DNA of 64,000 bases, taken from contig JANQQJ010000028.1 of the NCBI GenBank assembly GCA_028284945.1, positions 1 through 64,000 on the forward strand, in the 5' to 3' direction. The stretch's first letter is position 1; every line of letters starts with the position of its first letter. Position numbers and translations under genes: made by a program. The notes below the pieces were generated by a model that made no database searches, was not told the DNA's origin, and saw nothing but the letters and a program-made list of their open reading frames with translations. Shown here in pieces: positions 27,670-36,391 of the stretch. Origin of the DNA: Alphaproteobacteria bacterium (GTDB lineage: Bacteria > Pseudomonadota > Alphaproteobacteria > SMXS01).

Positions 27670-28824
27670 CTAGTCCGGCATTGCCTCGCGAACTTGCTCG
27701 GCAAACCAGCGGATTGGATCTTCGGCACCGGGGCCTTGGGACAGCGGACCATGGTCATAAGCAAGTGAGTTCAGGCCCCGCTGGATCTGCTCGCAGATCC
27801 AGACATCCTCAGACTGGAAATCCCCACTTTCCAGCGCGGGTGTCGTCCACTTTTCCGACCGGATCGTGCCGGTTTCCGGATCATAGCCGGGCACGTCCGC
27901 CAGCTTGATGTGGGGCAGGCCCTTCTCCTGCCAACTGCGCACGTGAAGTAGCGTCCGGCCCGGCGACACTGGCTCCAACATAGTGGTGGCCAGGCCATAA
28001 GGCGTCGCGGTGATGATGGTGGTGGGCCACAAATAGTAGACGCCGGCGAAATCATCGGCCTCAGCCGCATTGAGCGACGACGCCCAGGCCGACTCGAACA
28101 TCTTGTGTACGGCGGCAGGGATCGATGAGCGGCCATCGCCCTCCGCCGCATACCACAGCATGTGCGGCCCCGCCCGCTCCCAGACATTCTGGTCCGGCTT
28201 GGGGCCGCCCAGCGTGTGCTCGTGCAGATAAGCCAGGTGATAGCCATCGATAGCGTTCTCGACGAAGACCTTCCAGTTGCAGGCAACGTCATAGACCAGC
28301 GGGTCGTCTTCGCGGGCATCGGACGCCGACAGATCATGCGGCCAGGTCAGGCCCGACAGCGGCGCGGTCCAAGCATCGAAATCCGCATCCGGGTCAGGAT
28401 GGATGAAGACCAGCCCGCCCAGAACACCCAGCGCCGCGGGTTTGAGACCAAGGTCGCCTTTCTGCAGCCCGGGAAAGCACTCGGCCATGTCGGGCGCGCC
28501 GCGCAACGCGCCTTCTAACGTGTAGGTCCAGCGGTGATAGGGGCAGACCAAAGCCGTACCCACCTGGCCCCGCCCCTCCAGCAGCGCCGCGCCGCGATGG
28601 CGGCAGACATTGTGGAAAGCCCGCAGGTCGCCCCGCTTGTCCCGCAGGATCGCGAGCGGATATCGGCCGACAGTGAGCGTCAGATAATCACCAGGCTTGG
28701 GCAGATCGCCCGGGGTGCAGGCAAAGGTCCAGGCGGGCTCGACAATCGCCGCCTGTTCCTTCTCGAACCAGCTCTGATCCGTATAGGCGCCCCGTGGTAA
28801 CCGACCGTTTTCAAATGCAATCAT
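27670..28824 (-). CDS. Rieske-type oxygenase alpha subunit (copy 2)
   Basis: A 384-residue Rieske non-haem iron oxygenase. Cluster ligands are in CRHRGAAL (C74, H76) and CPYHRWTY; the iron site is NWKVFVENAIDGYHLAYLH, with bridging Asn/Asp region and two histidines. The length and motif spacing fit the alpha-only group that includes choline/carnitine-type and demethylating enzymes. It is shorter than the other two copies and not closely similar in the Rieske region. The mosaic secreted protein lies 40 bases downstream on the same strand. Confidence 0.9.
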   Translation of the reverse strand: MIAFENGRLPRGAYTDQSWFEKEQAAIVEPAWTFACTPGDLPKPGDYLTLTVGRYPLAILRDKRGDLRAFHNVCRHRGAALLEGRGQVGTALVCPYHRWTYTLEGALRGAPDMAECFPGLQKGDLGLKPAALGVLGGLVFIHPDPDADFDAWTAPLSGLTWPHDLSASDAREDDPLVYDVACNWKVFVENAIDGYHLAYLHEHTLGGPKPDQNVWERAGPHMLWYAAEGDGRSSIPAAVHKMFESAWASSLNAAEADDFAGVYYLWPTTIITATPYGLATTMLEPVSPGRTLLHVRSWQEKGLPHIKLADVPGYDPETGTIRSEKWTTPALESGDFQSEDVWICEQIQRGLNSLAYDHGPLSQGPGAEDPIRWFAEQVREAMPD

Positions 28825-28961
28825 CCAACGTCCCCGTTTTTTTTATCTCCTACTGCTTAGGTGGCGACGATTGAACCGTGCTCAACCCCTCTCGGCTTGA
28901 ACCGTCTGCCTCGCTTCTATAAGAGTCGCGGCGACTTCTGGGAGCACGCGGGGACCATCAC

Positions 28962-30422
28962 ATGAGCGATGTCGGCATCACTGCCTATGGGGCCTATTTG
29001 CCCAAACGCCGCCTCAGTCGCGCGGCCATCGCCGCCGCCAATGCCTGGATGAACCCGGCGCTGAAAGGCATGGGCCGGGGCACCAAGAGCATGTGCAATT
29101 GGGACGAGGACGCGCTCACCATGGCCGTCGAGGCCGCGCGCGACTGCCTGACCGGGCTCGACCGCACGCAGGTGAGCCAGATCAGCTTCGCCTCCACCAC
29201 CCATCCTTTCGCCGACCGGCACAATGCAGGCGTGATCCGCGCCGCGCTGACGCTGTCGGAAGACGTCCGCTCCAGCGATGCAGGCGGCAGTCAGCGCGCA
29301 GGCACCTCCGGACTGATACAGGCGCTGGACGGCGCGACCCAAGGGCCCTCGCTCTTCCTGGCCGCCGATCACCGCAAGACCAAGCCGGGCAGCGCGCTCG
29401 AAATGCAGAATGGCGACGGCGCAGCGGCGCTGCTGCTGGGCACCGAAAACGTAATTGCGACTTATCTGGGCGGCGCCTCGCTGGCGCGGGACCTTGTCGA
29501 TCACTACCGGGACGCCAATGCGGAGTATGACTACGCGCTGGAAGAACGCTGGATCCGCGATATGGGCTATGACCAGATCGTGCCCGAAGCCGTCGGCAAG
29601 GCGCTCGCCGCAACCGGCGTGTCGGCCGATGAGGTCGATCACTTCATCATGCCCGCGACCCAGCGCAATCTAGCGGCGCGTGAAGCGAAGAAGTCCGGCA
29701 TCAACCCGGATACCGTCCGCGACAATCTGGCCGCCAATGTGGGCGAAGCCGGCACCGCCCATGCAGTCCTGATGCTGGCCCATGCGCTGCAGGAGGCCGA
29801 ACCGGGCCAGATCATCATGGTCGTCGGCTTCGGCCAGGGCGCCGATGTGCTGCTGTTCAGGACGACCGAGGCGCTGAAATCCCTGCCTGCCCGTTCTGGC
29901 GTGGCCGGGGCGCTCGCCCGCGGCGTCGAGGACCATAACTATCCCCGCTTCCTCTCCTTCAACGGGCTGCTGGACTATGAGTGGGGCATCCGCGCCGAGC
30001 GCGACAACCGCACGGCCCAGAGTACCTTCTACCGCAAGCGCGATGCGGTGACGTCCTTCATGGGCGGCAAGTGCACCCAGTGCGGCACGGTCCAGTTCCC
30101 GAAGACGGCGATTTGCGTGAACCCCAATTGCGGGGCGCGCGACACCCAGGAAGACTTCCCCTTCGCGGATATGGCCGCCGAGGTCAAAACCTTTACCGAG
30201 GACAACCTGGCCTACTCCCCCAACCCGCCGCTGCAATATGGTAATGTCGCCTTCGAAGAAGGGGGCAATGTCTATATGGACTTGACCGATTTCGATGCAG
30301 GAACCATCTCGGTAGGATCGCCGCTCAAGATGGTGTTCCGCATCAAGGACTTCGACGACAAGCGCGGCTTCCGCCGCTATTTCTGGAAAGCCGCGCCGGC
30401 GGAGTTGAAGAAGGAAACATGA
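28962..30422 (+). CDS. HMG-CoA-synthase-like protein fused to zinc-ribbon/OB-fold (DUF35) domain
   Basis: A 486-residue fusion. Residues ~1-350 have the thiolase/HMG-CoA synthase fold (ITAYGAYLPKRRLSR, ISFASTTHPFADR, VGFGQGADVLLF). At the place of the nucleophilic cysteine the sequence reads DAGGSQRAGTSGL, so the catalytic Cys appears to be missing. The tail (~366-486) is a DUF35 module with zinc ribbon C-x2-C...C-x4-C (CTQCG and CVNPNCGA) and an OB-fold. Archaeal HMG-CoA synthase and steroid side-chain aldolases (Ltp2-ChsH2) use a thiolase-fold/DUF35 pair as separate chains. A lyase or retro-aldolase acting with the downstream thiolase is plausible. Confidence 0.8.
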   Translation: MSDVGITAYGAYLPKRRLSRAAIAAANAWMNPALKGMGRGTKSMCNWDEDALTMAVEAARDCLTGLDRTQVSQISFASTTHPFADRHNAGVIRAALTLSEDVRSSDAGGSQRAGTSGLIQALDGATQGPSLFLAADHRKTKPGSALEMQNGDGAAALLLGTENVIATYLGGASLARDLVDHYRDANAEYDYALEERWIRDMGYDQIVPEAVGKALAATGVSADEVDHFIMPATQRNLAAREAKKSGINPDTVRDNLAANVGEAGTAHAVLMLAHALQEAEPGQIIMVVGFGQGADVLLFRTTEALKSLPARSGVAGALARGVEDHNYPRFLSFNGLLDYEWGIRAERDNRTAQSTFYRKRDAVTSFMGGKCTQCGTVQFPKTAICVNPNCGARDTQEDFPFADMAAEVKTFTEDNLAYSPNPPLQYGNVAFEEGGNVYMDLTDFDAGTISVGSPLKMVFRIKDFDDKRGFRRYFWKAAPAELKKET

Positions 30423-30424
30423 CC

Positions 30425-30521
30425 GTCATTGCGAGGAGCGCCTTTAGGGCGCGACGCGGCAATCCGGAGACGGTCACCAAGCGGCGGGCAGGCTGGATTG
30501 CTTCGCTCCGCTCGCAATGAC
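30425..30521. repeat. intergenic palindrome, family C copy 2
   Basis: Bounded by gtcattgcgaggagcg and gctcgcaatgac, with inner gcgacgcggcaatcc / ggattgcttcgctccg. It separates the HMG-CoA-synthase-like gene from the thiolase gene, which lie in the same direction, so it may tune their relative expression. Confidence 0.87.
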
Positions 30522-30547
30522 GGAAGAGAGCCGAAGGAGACGAACCA

Positions 30548-31747
30548 ATGGCAGGTATCCGCGACAAAGTAGCCATCATCGGCATGGGCTGTTCCAAGTT
30601 CGGCGAACGCTGGGACATGAGCCCGGACGATCTGATGCTGGAATCCTATACCGAGGCGCTGGAAGACGCTGGCATCGCCCAGGACGATATCCAGATGGCC
30701 TGGCTGGGCGTGTTCTTCGACGAGCAGAATGTCGGCAAGTCGGCCATTCCGCTGTCGCAGGCGCTGCGCCTGCCGAACATCCCTGTCACGCGGGTCGAGA
30801 ACCTCTGCGCGACGGGCACCGAGGCGCTGCGCGGCGCAGTCTATGCGGTCGCGGCCGGTGCCTGCGATGTCGCCCTGGCACTGGGTGTCGAAAAGCTGAA
30901 AGACACCGGCTATGGCGGCCTGCCCGAGCGCACCAAGGGCACCTTTGAGGATCTGTGGCAGCCGAACTCGACGGCGCCCGGCTCCTTCGCCCAATTGGCC
31001 AGCGCCTATGCCGCCAAGCACGGCATCGAGATGGACGACCTGAAGCGCGCCATGGCGCATGTCTCCTGGAAGAGCCATCAGAACGGCTCGAAGAACCCCA
31101 AGGCCCACCTGCAGAATCAGGTCGAGATGGACAAGATCCTGAACGCACCGATGGTGTCGTTCCCGCTGGGTCTGTTCGACTGCTGCGGCGTCTCCGACGG
31201 CTCGGCCGCTGCCATTGTCGCCACGCCCGAAAAGGCCAAGGAGCTTGGCATCGATAACCCGGTGATGGTGAAGGCGATGCAGCTTGCCGCCTCCAACGGT
31301 GTCGAGATGGCGCATAACAGCTGGGACGGCAGCTACACCATGACGACCCGCATGGCCGCGTCCCGTGCCTATGAGGAAGCGGGCATCACCGACCCGGTGA
31401 AGGAAATCAGCATGACCGAGGTGCATGACTGCTTTTCCATCACCGAGCTCGTTGTGATGGAAGATCTGCAGCTTTCCAAGGAAGGCGAAGCGCCCAAGGA
31501 CATTCTGGACGGCAAGTTCGACGCCGATGGCGATGTGCCCTGCCAGATCGATGGCGGTCTGAAGTGCTTCGGCCACCCCATCGGCGCCTCAGGCCTGCGC
31601 ATGGCCTATGAGGTCTATACCCAGATCAATGGCCGCGCCGGTGACCGCCAGCTGAAAGACCCGACCATGGGGCTGACCCACAATTTGGGCGGTATTCCCA
31701 ACCGAAACGTCTGCAGCGTGTCAATCCTGGGGCGGCTGGAGCAGTAA
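30548..31747 (+). CDS. thiolase (SCP-x/acetyl-CoA acetyltransferase type)
   Basis: A 399-residue thiolase. The nucleophile C87 is in ENLCATGTEA, the second active-site region is EVHDCFSITE, and the general-base histidine H343 is in CFGHPIGASG. The pattern (VHDCFS, GGLKCFGHP) is that of SCP-x-like thiolases, which cleave branched or bulky beta-keto-acyl-CoA, rather than of PhaA. ggag precedes the ATG. It follows the synthase-like/DUF35 fusion and probably acts on the same CoA intermediates. Confidence 0.9.
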   Translation: MAGIRDKVAIIGMGCSKFGERWDMSPDDLMLESYTEALEDAGIAQDDIQMAWLGVFFDEQNVGKSAIPLSQALRLPNIPVTRVENLCATGTEALRGAVYAVAAGACDVALALGVEKLKDTGYGGLPERTKGTFEDLWQPNSTAPGSFAQLASAYAAKHGIEMDDLKRAMAHVSWKSHQNGSKNPKAHLQNQVEMDKILNAPMVSFPLGLFDCCGVSDGSAAAIVATPEKAKELGIDNPVMVKAMQLAASNGVEMAHNSWDGSYTMTTRMAASRAYEEAGITDPVKEISMTEVHDCFSITELVVMEDLQLSKEGEAPKDILDGKFDADGDVPCQIDGGLKCFGHPIGASGLRMAYEVYTQINGRAGDRQLKDPTMGLTHNLGGIPNRNVCSVSILGRLEQ

Positions 31748-31836
31748 AAAACCTTCTCCGGTTGGCATTTCGGGTCCGGAACTACTAGATTTCTAATCAA
31801 CCTGCTGATTGATCGGCGCGGCTTGGGGAGGAACCT

Positions 31837-32829
31837 ATGTATAGTCTTCAGATAACAGTCTTATCTGCCGTCTTCATGGCAATGGCACTGTCACTGTCGG
31901 GTATCGGACCGGCGGACGCGCAAATTCGATACTCCTGCGGCACAGCGCCGGGGCCGCTGCGGGCCATCAGTAACGACGTTGTTCAAGAGTGCAAGATCGA
32001 GGACCTGACCCAGCGGCTGATCGAATATAGCGAGGCCTCCCGCTACTACTTCTGCCGGTCGGATCTGGCCCGGCGGGAACGCGACCAGAACTACGACGAC
32101 ACGACTTACAAGCTCGTAAATGCCCAGATTACGTCGGCGGAGGCGTCGATCAATGCAGCGGCTTCGCTCTATATGCAAAAGGGTGGTTTTGGCCAACGGA
32201 TCAAAATCCTGAATCAGCTTGGTGAGGCGGTGGACAACATAAAGTCCGCCTCGGAGACCGCGTCGAAAGGTTTCAGCGCCTCTGAACAAGCCGATGAGTT
32301 TCACCGCTTGGGTATGAACGCACTGCACCAGGCAAACAATGCTGCAAAAATCCTCGAGCAGTGGAAAACAAGAAGAGACGCAGGCGAAGACTGCCCGCCC
32401 TTTGAAGAAGAACCGTTTGATCCTTTTGATCCCGAGAACGAAATCTCAGAAGAAGAAGCCCTGGGTGGCGACGAGGAAGAGAGTGATCCGGATGATCCAT
32501 TCTCACCGGAAAACGAGATTTCCCGCGAAGAAGCGTTCGGTGACGACAAGCCCGCCGGTGACGAGGTCATCGGCACCTATTCCGGTTTCGGGATTACGGT
32601 CGAGGTGCTGGCGCGGGGCGCCATGCGGGTCACCAGCAACTGTCAGGAAGATGACCACCGCATCCAGATGCAAGGCATTATCGACGGGCAGGTCAAGGGT
32701 ACCTGGCAAGCCATTGGCGTGGGTGTGGGGCAAGTGACGGTTTCGCCGCCTCAAACGCGCGACTACCAATTCCGCCGCCGGTGCGATCAGGACTTCAGCG
32801 GTGCTGTGATAGTGCCGTTCAAGAAATAA
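31837..32829 (+). CDS. secreted hypothetical protein with acidic repeats
   Basis: A 330-residue exported protein, unknown family. Signal peptide ends near PADAQ; ggagg precedes the ATG. Residues ~45-190 are helical (possible coiled coil). Residues ~195-245 are strongly acidic and contain an internal duplication, PENEISEEEALG and PENEISREEAFG. The last ~85 residues look like a small beta domain beginning GTYSGFGITVEVLARGAMRV with two cysteines. The acidic linker could bind calcium. It lies between the thiolase and a block of other secreted proteins. Confidence 0.7.
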   Translation: MYSLQITVLSAVFMAMALSLSGIGPADAQIRYSCGTAPGPLRAISNDVVQECKIEDLTQRLIEYSEASRYYFCRSDLARRERDQNYDDTTYKLVNAQITSAEASINAAASLYMQKGGFGQRIKILNQLGEAVDNIKSASETASKGFSASEQADEFHRLGMNALHQANNAAKILEQWKTRRDAGEDCPPFEEEPFDPFDPENEISEEEALGGDEEESDPDDPFSPENEISREEAFGDDKPAGDEVIGTYSGFGITVEVLARGAMRVTSNCQEDDHRIQMQGIIDGQVKGTWQAIGVGVGQVTVSPPQTRDYQFRRRCDQDFSGAVIVPFKK

Positions 32830-32865
32830 TCAGCGGACATGCGGCATCCGGGCCGTCCGGCTGCA

Positions 32866-33384
32866 TCAATCGTCACACTCTCCGTCCGGGGAATCGTAGT
32901 GGATGTTGAACTTCACGCATGAGCTTTCCCGCATATCCCCTGCTGGAAATTCGTAGGTGTGAATGACGTCCGGTTCCCAGGTGTAGGGCTCGCGTGCGTG
33001 AAAGCGATACGGACACCCCGCGGGTACTGTGAATGATCGCATCATGGGCGGGTTGCCTTTGGACCTTGTGTGCCCATTGCTGACAGTCTTTGTGAAAGGA
33101 TTAACTCCGTAGCGGTTCAGCACGGTGTCTGTATCCGCACTGCACCAGTCATCAAGAGACAGGGTGACCCGGTCAAGCATTGTGTTGCGGTACTCCCGCG
33201 AAAAGGAATTCCAGTGTCCGGAAACGTCCTCAATCTGCAACGTTAGCGTAATACACTTGAGGTCATTGTCTTGTACGCACTCGATATAGACTTCGTGCTC
33301 GTTGTCTGCCGCAAATGCCGAACCGGCGGCAAGCGTTGACAAGGTGAATACCGCTACCGCGGTCTTGGCAAACAAATGCCTCAT
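32866..33384 (-). CDS. secreted hypothetical protein, cysteine-containing
   Basis: A 172-residue exported protein, not recognised. The ATG at 33384 is chosen for its gggag eight bases upstream; the signal peptide ends SAFAAD. The mature part has six cysteines (IECVQ, KCITL, DWCSA, GCPYR, SCVKF, GECDD) and is rich in aromatic and charged residues, fitting a disulfide-stabilised extracellular domain. It is transcribed in the same direction as the cysteine-rich run to the right but is not obviously homologous to it. Confidence 0.68.
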   Translation of the reverse strand: MRHLFAKTAVAVFTLSTLAAGSAFAADNEHEVYIECVQDNDLKCITLTLQIEDVSGHWNSFSREYRNTMLDRVTLSLDDWCSADTDTVLNRYGVNPFTKTVSNGHTRSKGNPPMMRSFTVPAGCPYRFHAREPYTWEPDVIHTYEFPAGDMRESSCVKFNIHYDSPDGECDD

Positions 33385-33684
33385 GGGTTGAACTCCCTTT
33401 TTGCCCTCTTCAGACCCGTTTCGCGTGACTGCGGACCGGCCCTGAATTTCCAAGACATAGGGACTTAACGAAATCCCGCAAGAGTAAAAACAACCTTAAG
33501 ATGTATACCATAATAATCTTTAAGTTGTATGATGACTTCTTAGACTTCTACTTCCAGTGGCCTGACAACGGCGACACACGCACCTTGTCGACTAGGCCTG
33601 CTGAATCACTTAAGTAGTCGACGCGCCGACCATCGATGGCGGCGTGGGCTGGGCCTTACTTCAACCGGCTCCCGCCGGCACGGA
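33385..33684. other. intergenic region with AT-rich imperfect hairpin
   Basis: These 300 bases separate two minus-strand secreted-protein genes. An imperfect inverted repeat, caaccttaagat (33491-33502) with atctttaagttg (33516-33527), sits in an AT-rich stretch that is a candidate promoter region for the 33384 gene. No open frame with a ribosome site is visible. Confidence 0.4.
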
Positions 33685-34110
33685 CTACCCGCAACTCACC
33701 TTCTTGCAGCGGCAGAGTTTAAGGAATCCTTCCTTGCGGCAGGTCACGCAACTGTCCTCACGGCCGTCCACATCAGCATGTTTCTGGTCGCCGACCATGC
33801 CGCGGGCCAGGTGCGAATACATACAGACTTCGCCCCCATAACCATGGCTTTTCAGATTGAGCGTCGGCGCATATGAGCCAGGTGCAACGACGATCACATG
33901 GTCGGTGCACAAGGTCTCGGTAATGTCGCCATCTTCATTGGGCGCCCAGACGTGCACCTCCGTGTTGCCCAGCGCGTTATGGGTGCTGCAGTCGTGATTG
34001 AAGATCGTGATCGAGCCGGCCATGGCAGAGGGCACCGCCACCGAAGCAGCGATTCCCATCACCACTAGGACGATAAAACGACGCGCGACGTTGCTTAAAG
34101 ACCCGGCCAT
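33685..34110 (-). CDS. small cysteine-rich secreted protein, tandem family member 3
   Basis: A 141-residue exported protein. Signal peptide ends SAMAG, then SITIFNHDC. It shares with the next two genes upstream the pattern of NxxC near the mature start, a central C(T), then CxYxHxARGM, a GxEDxxVTC motif and a closing LxxCxCKK. The mature domain is ~110 residues with eight cysteines, six shared by all three. No known family recognised. Its ATG is one base after the stop of the upstream paralogue, so the genes are co-translated. It is the last gene of the operon that starts with the lipoprotein at 35534. Confidence 0.72.
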   Translation of the reverse strand: MAGSLSNVARRFIVLVVMGIAASVAVPSAMAGSITIFNHDCSTHNALGNTEVHVWAPNEDGDITETLCTDHVIVVAPGSYAPTLNLKSHGYGGEVCMYSHLARGMVGDQKHADVDGREDSCVTCRKEGFLKLCRCKKVSCG

Positions 34111-34111
34111 G

Positions 34112-34513
34112 TCAGTTCTTGTTGCAGTGGCACATCTTCAGGAAGCCCTGCTTGCGGCAGGTAATCCGTGCATCCTCGTTACCCTTAACATCATCGGCAT
34201 TGGACCCACCGACCATGCCATCGGCAAGATGCAGATAGTCGCAAACTTCGCCTTCGTGATTATTGACCGCCAGATCCACGGTCACATAGCTGTTGGCGCC
34301 GACGGATACGGACTTCTCTGTGCAGGTCCGGTTTTCCGGGATCCCGGCCTGGTTGGTTGCCCGGATATGAACCTTGGTGCCATCACGGTTCCTTTTGGCT
34401 CCGCAATCATGGTTATAGATCTGCATTGATCCAGCTATGGCGGGCGGCGTGACGCTCACCAAAGCAAATCCGGCAAGCAGGACAATGGTGAGAGACTTGA
34501 TCAGCGTTCCCAT
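34112..34513 (-). CDS. small cysteine-rich secreted protein, tandem family member 2
   Basis: A 133-residue paralogue of its neighbours. The start at 34513 gives a proper signal peptide (MGTLIKSLTIVLLAGFAL) ending PPAIAG; a longer frame begins inside the upstream gene. The mature part reads SMQIYNHDC, then TCTE, EVCDYLHLADGM, GNEDARITC and LKMCHCNKN. It is the family member most like the one at 33685-34110. Five bases separate it from the upstream gene. Confidence 0.72.
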   Translation of the reverse strand: MGTLIKSLTIVLLAGFALVSVTPPAIAGSMQIYNHDCGAKRNRDGTKVHIRATNQAGIPENRTCTEKSVSVGANSYVTVDLAVNNHEGEVCDYLHLADGMVGGSNADDVKGNEDARITCRKQGFLKMCHCNKN

Positions 34514-34518
34514 AACAT

Positions 34519-34944
34519 TCAATCCTTCTTGCAGCGGCACAAGGCGCCGTCTAACTGGCAGGTCACGCTGGTGTCTTCGTTGCCGTTGATGTCACCTTCG
34601 TTGATCACCAGCATGCCGCGGGCATAGTGGTTATAGGTGCACAGGAAATCCTTGCCCTTAGGGTGAAACAGGCCCTGCCGGTGGCAATAGGCTTTCACAT
34701 CGATCCGCGACTTATAGGTCTTGCTTTCCGTTTCGCCCCAGGCCGGCAGGTCGTCCTTGCGGACCAGATAGCTGCCATGGGTACAGCAGTAATACTGGTT
34801 TGGATCGCCGATCTGGATATGGACATCCGGGTTGCCGCAATTCTTGTTATGGACGGTAATGGACCCGGCAGTGGCGTTTGGGATGGACCAGGCGCTTGCG
34901 ACCAAGGCCAAACCAATCATGAGGATAAAGCGTTTCATTTTCAT
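34519..34944 (-). CDS. small cysteine-rich secreted protein, tandem family member 1
   Basis: A 141-residue paralogue. Signal peptide ends NATAG, then SITVHNKNC; the distal half reads FLCTYNHYARGM, GNEDTSVTC and LCRCKKD. It differs from the other two by a longer middle (~20 residues between the second and third shared cysteines) with two additional cysteines. aggag precedes the ATG. The three genes look like products of local duplication followed by divergence. Confidence 0.72.
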   Translation of the reverse strand: MKMKRFILMIGLALVASAWSIPNATAGSITVHNKNCGNPDVHIQIGDPNQYYCCTHGSYLVRKDDLPAWGETESKTYKSRIDVKAYCHRQGLFHPKGKDFLCTYNHYARGMLVINEGDINGNEDTSVTCQLDGALCRCKKD

Positions 34945-34961
34945 GGTTCTCCTGCTTCCGG

Positions 34962-35534
34962 TCAGCTCTGATCCAGCGGGTGCTGGACCTCACACTCATT
35001 AAGCGCGCTAGAAATCGCGCTGATCACGTCTTCAGGGGCATCTGGTGAAATGCCCGCGTGGGCGCCTTCTTTCTCGACATGCTCATGCGGCAACACTTCT
35101 TTGAGCGCCGCGATACTGCAGTCGCAATAGTCGTTGTGACCGGTATGGAGCACGCACTCATTCCTGAAATAGGCCAGGTGATCCACGGCCTCATCCGCCT
35201 GCTGGTCGCGGACTTCGTTCAAATGCTCCTGCTCGCACGCAAAGGCGGCATCGGACACGGCGTCGTGCACATCATCCGGCGCCTCCATGGAAATTGATGC
35301 GGTCCCATCTTCGCCCACATCGACATGTTCGGGCGGTAGGTGCGTGTGAAGCGCGTCTATGCCGCATTCGCAGAATGCTTCATGGCCAGCCTCATCGAGA
35401 CACTGAGATTTGAACGACGCAACATGAGCGTCGTTGTGCCCCGATGCATCCGCGCTCGCATCCGTCGCGGTATCATCATTACCGCAGGCAGCCAGCAATA
35501 AAGCGGCTGCGCCAAAGGCCAAATACCTGATCAT
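34962..35534 (-). CDS. lipoprotein with duplicated cysteine domain
   Basis: A 190-residue lipoprotein: hydrophobic signal with lipobox LLAAC, so anchored by a lipid on the cysteine at ~17. The mature part holds two copies of one ~60-residue unit: the first has CLDEAGHEAFCECGIDAL, HLPPEHVDV and FACEQ; the second CVLHTGHNDYCDCSIAAL, VLPHEHVEK and NECEV. Each copy has four cysteines and several histidines, possibly binding metal. It is first in an operon with three cysteine-rich secreted proteins (17-base gap). Family unknown. Confidence 0.75.
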   Translation of the reverse strand: MIRYLAFGAAALLLAACGNDDTATDASADASGHNDAHVASFKSQCLDEAGHEAFCECGIDALHTHLPPEHVDVGEDGTASISMEAPDDVHDAVSDAAFACEQEHLNEVRDQQADEAVDHLAYFRNECVLHTGHNDYCDCSIAALKEVLPHEHVEKEGAHAGISPDAPEDVISAISSALNECEVQHPLDQS

Positions 35535-35609
35535 GAGGACCCCCTCTCGTTTTATTTACTTACATAATGGGCGACATGCCCCTCCTATACCACAACCATA
35601 GCGATTAAA

Positions 35610-36380
35610 TTAGAGCCGCATTGTTGCGCCTCCGTCGATCTTTAGACCAATACCGTTAACAAAATTTGAACTGTCCAGCGACAGGAACAGCGCGCCATTG
35701 GCAATATCGATCGGCTGACCCAACCGGCCCACGGGTGCTTTGTTCGCCCAATAGGCCTCGAACTCGTCCTTTTCTTCAGCGGTCATCTGGTCGGTATAGC
35801 CCTTGGAGATACCGGTCACGACAAATCCCGGCTGGATAAAATTTGCCGTGATCCCCATCGGTCCCAGCTCCAGCGCTTGCTGCTTGGTCAGCCCGGCCAC
35901 CGCGTGCTTTGACGTGGTGTAAGCAGTCAGAGTCTCACCGGCGATCTGAGATTGGATCGATCCGGTATTGATCACCCGGCCATTGCCGCTGGCTTGCAAG
36001 TGCGGCACGGCGGCCAAGGTCAACCGGTTTATCGACCCGACATTAACATCCAGCACATGCTCCCACTGGCCCGGTGATTGCTCAAGAATGGGCTCAGGCG
36101 GACAGACGCCGGCATTGTTGAACAGGATATCGAGCCGTCCGAAATTGTCGATGGCAGCGCCGATCAGCGCGTCCGGCGCATCCTCATCGGTGACATCTTT
36201 GGCAATACAAACCACGTCAGGGTTATTGCCGTGGCAGTCTTCCAGCGGCGAACCGGGAATGTCATTGGCCACAACCTTGCAGCCTTGTTGGGTAAACAGC
36301 GTCACCGTCGCCTCGCCAATACCGCTGGCGGCCCCTGTGATGATCGCGACCTTACCGGCCAGTCTGTTTTCTTTAGGCAT
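35610..36380 (-). CDS. short-chain dehydrogenase/reductase (SDR)
   Basis: A 256-residue classical SDR: cofactor motif TGAASGIG near 15-22, NNAG (NNAGVCPPE), catalytic YTTSK near 153-157, and a C-terminal GIGLKIDGGATM. It oxidises or reduces a hydroxyl/keto group using NAD(P). It is closely similar to the next upstream SDR (36392-37144), pointing to a tandem duplication; the pair abut with 11 bases between. aggag lies before the ATG. Substrate unknown. Confidence 0.9.
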   Translation of the reverse strand: MPKENRLAGKVAIITGAASGIGEATVTLFTQQGCKVVANDIPGSPLEDCHGNNPDVVCIAKDVTDEDAPDALIGAAIDNFGRLDILFNNAGVCPPEPILEQSPGQWEHVLDVNVGSINRLTLAAVPHLQASGNGRVINTGSIQSQIAGETLTAYTTSKHAVAGLTKQQALELGPMGITANFIQPGFVVTGISKGYTDQMTAEEKDEFEAYWANKAPVGRLGQPIDIANGALFLSLDSSNFVNGIGLKIDGGATMRL

Positions 36381-36391
36381 CTATCGGTCTC

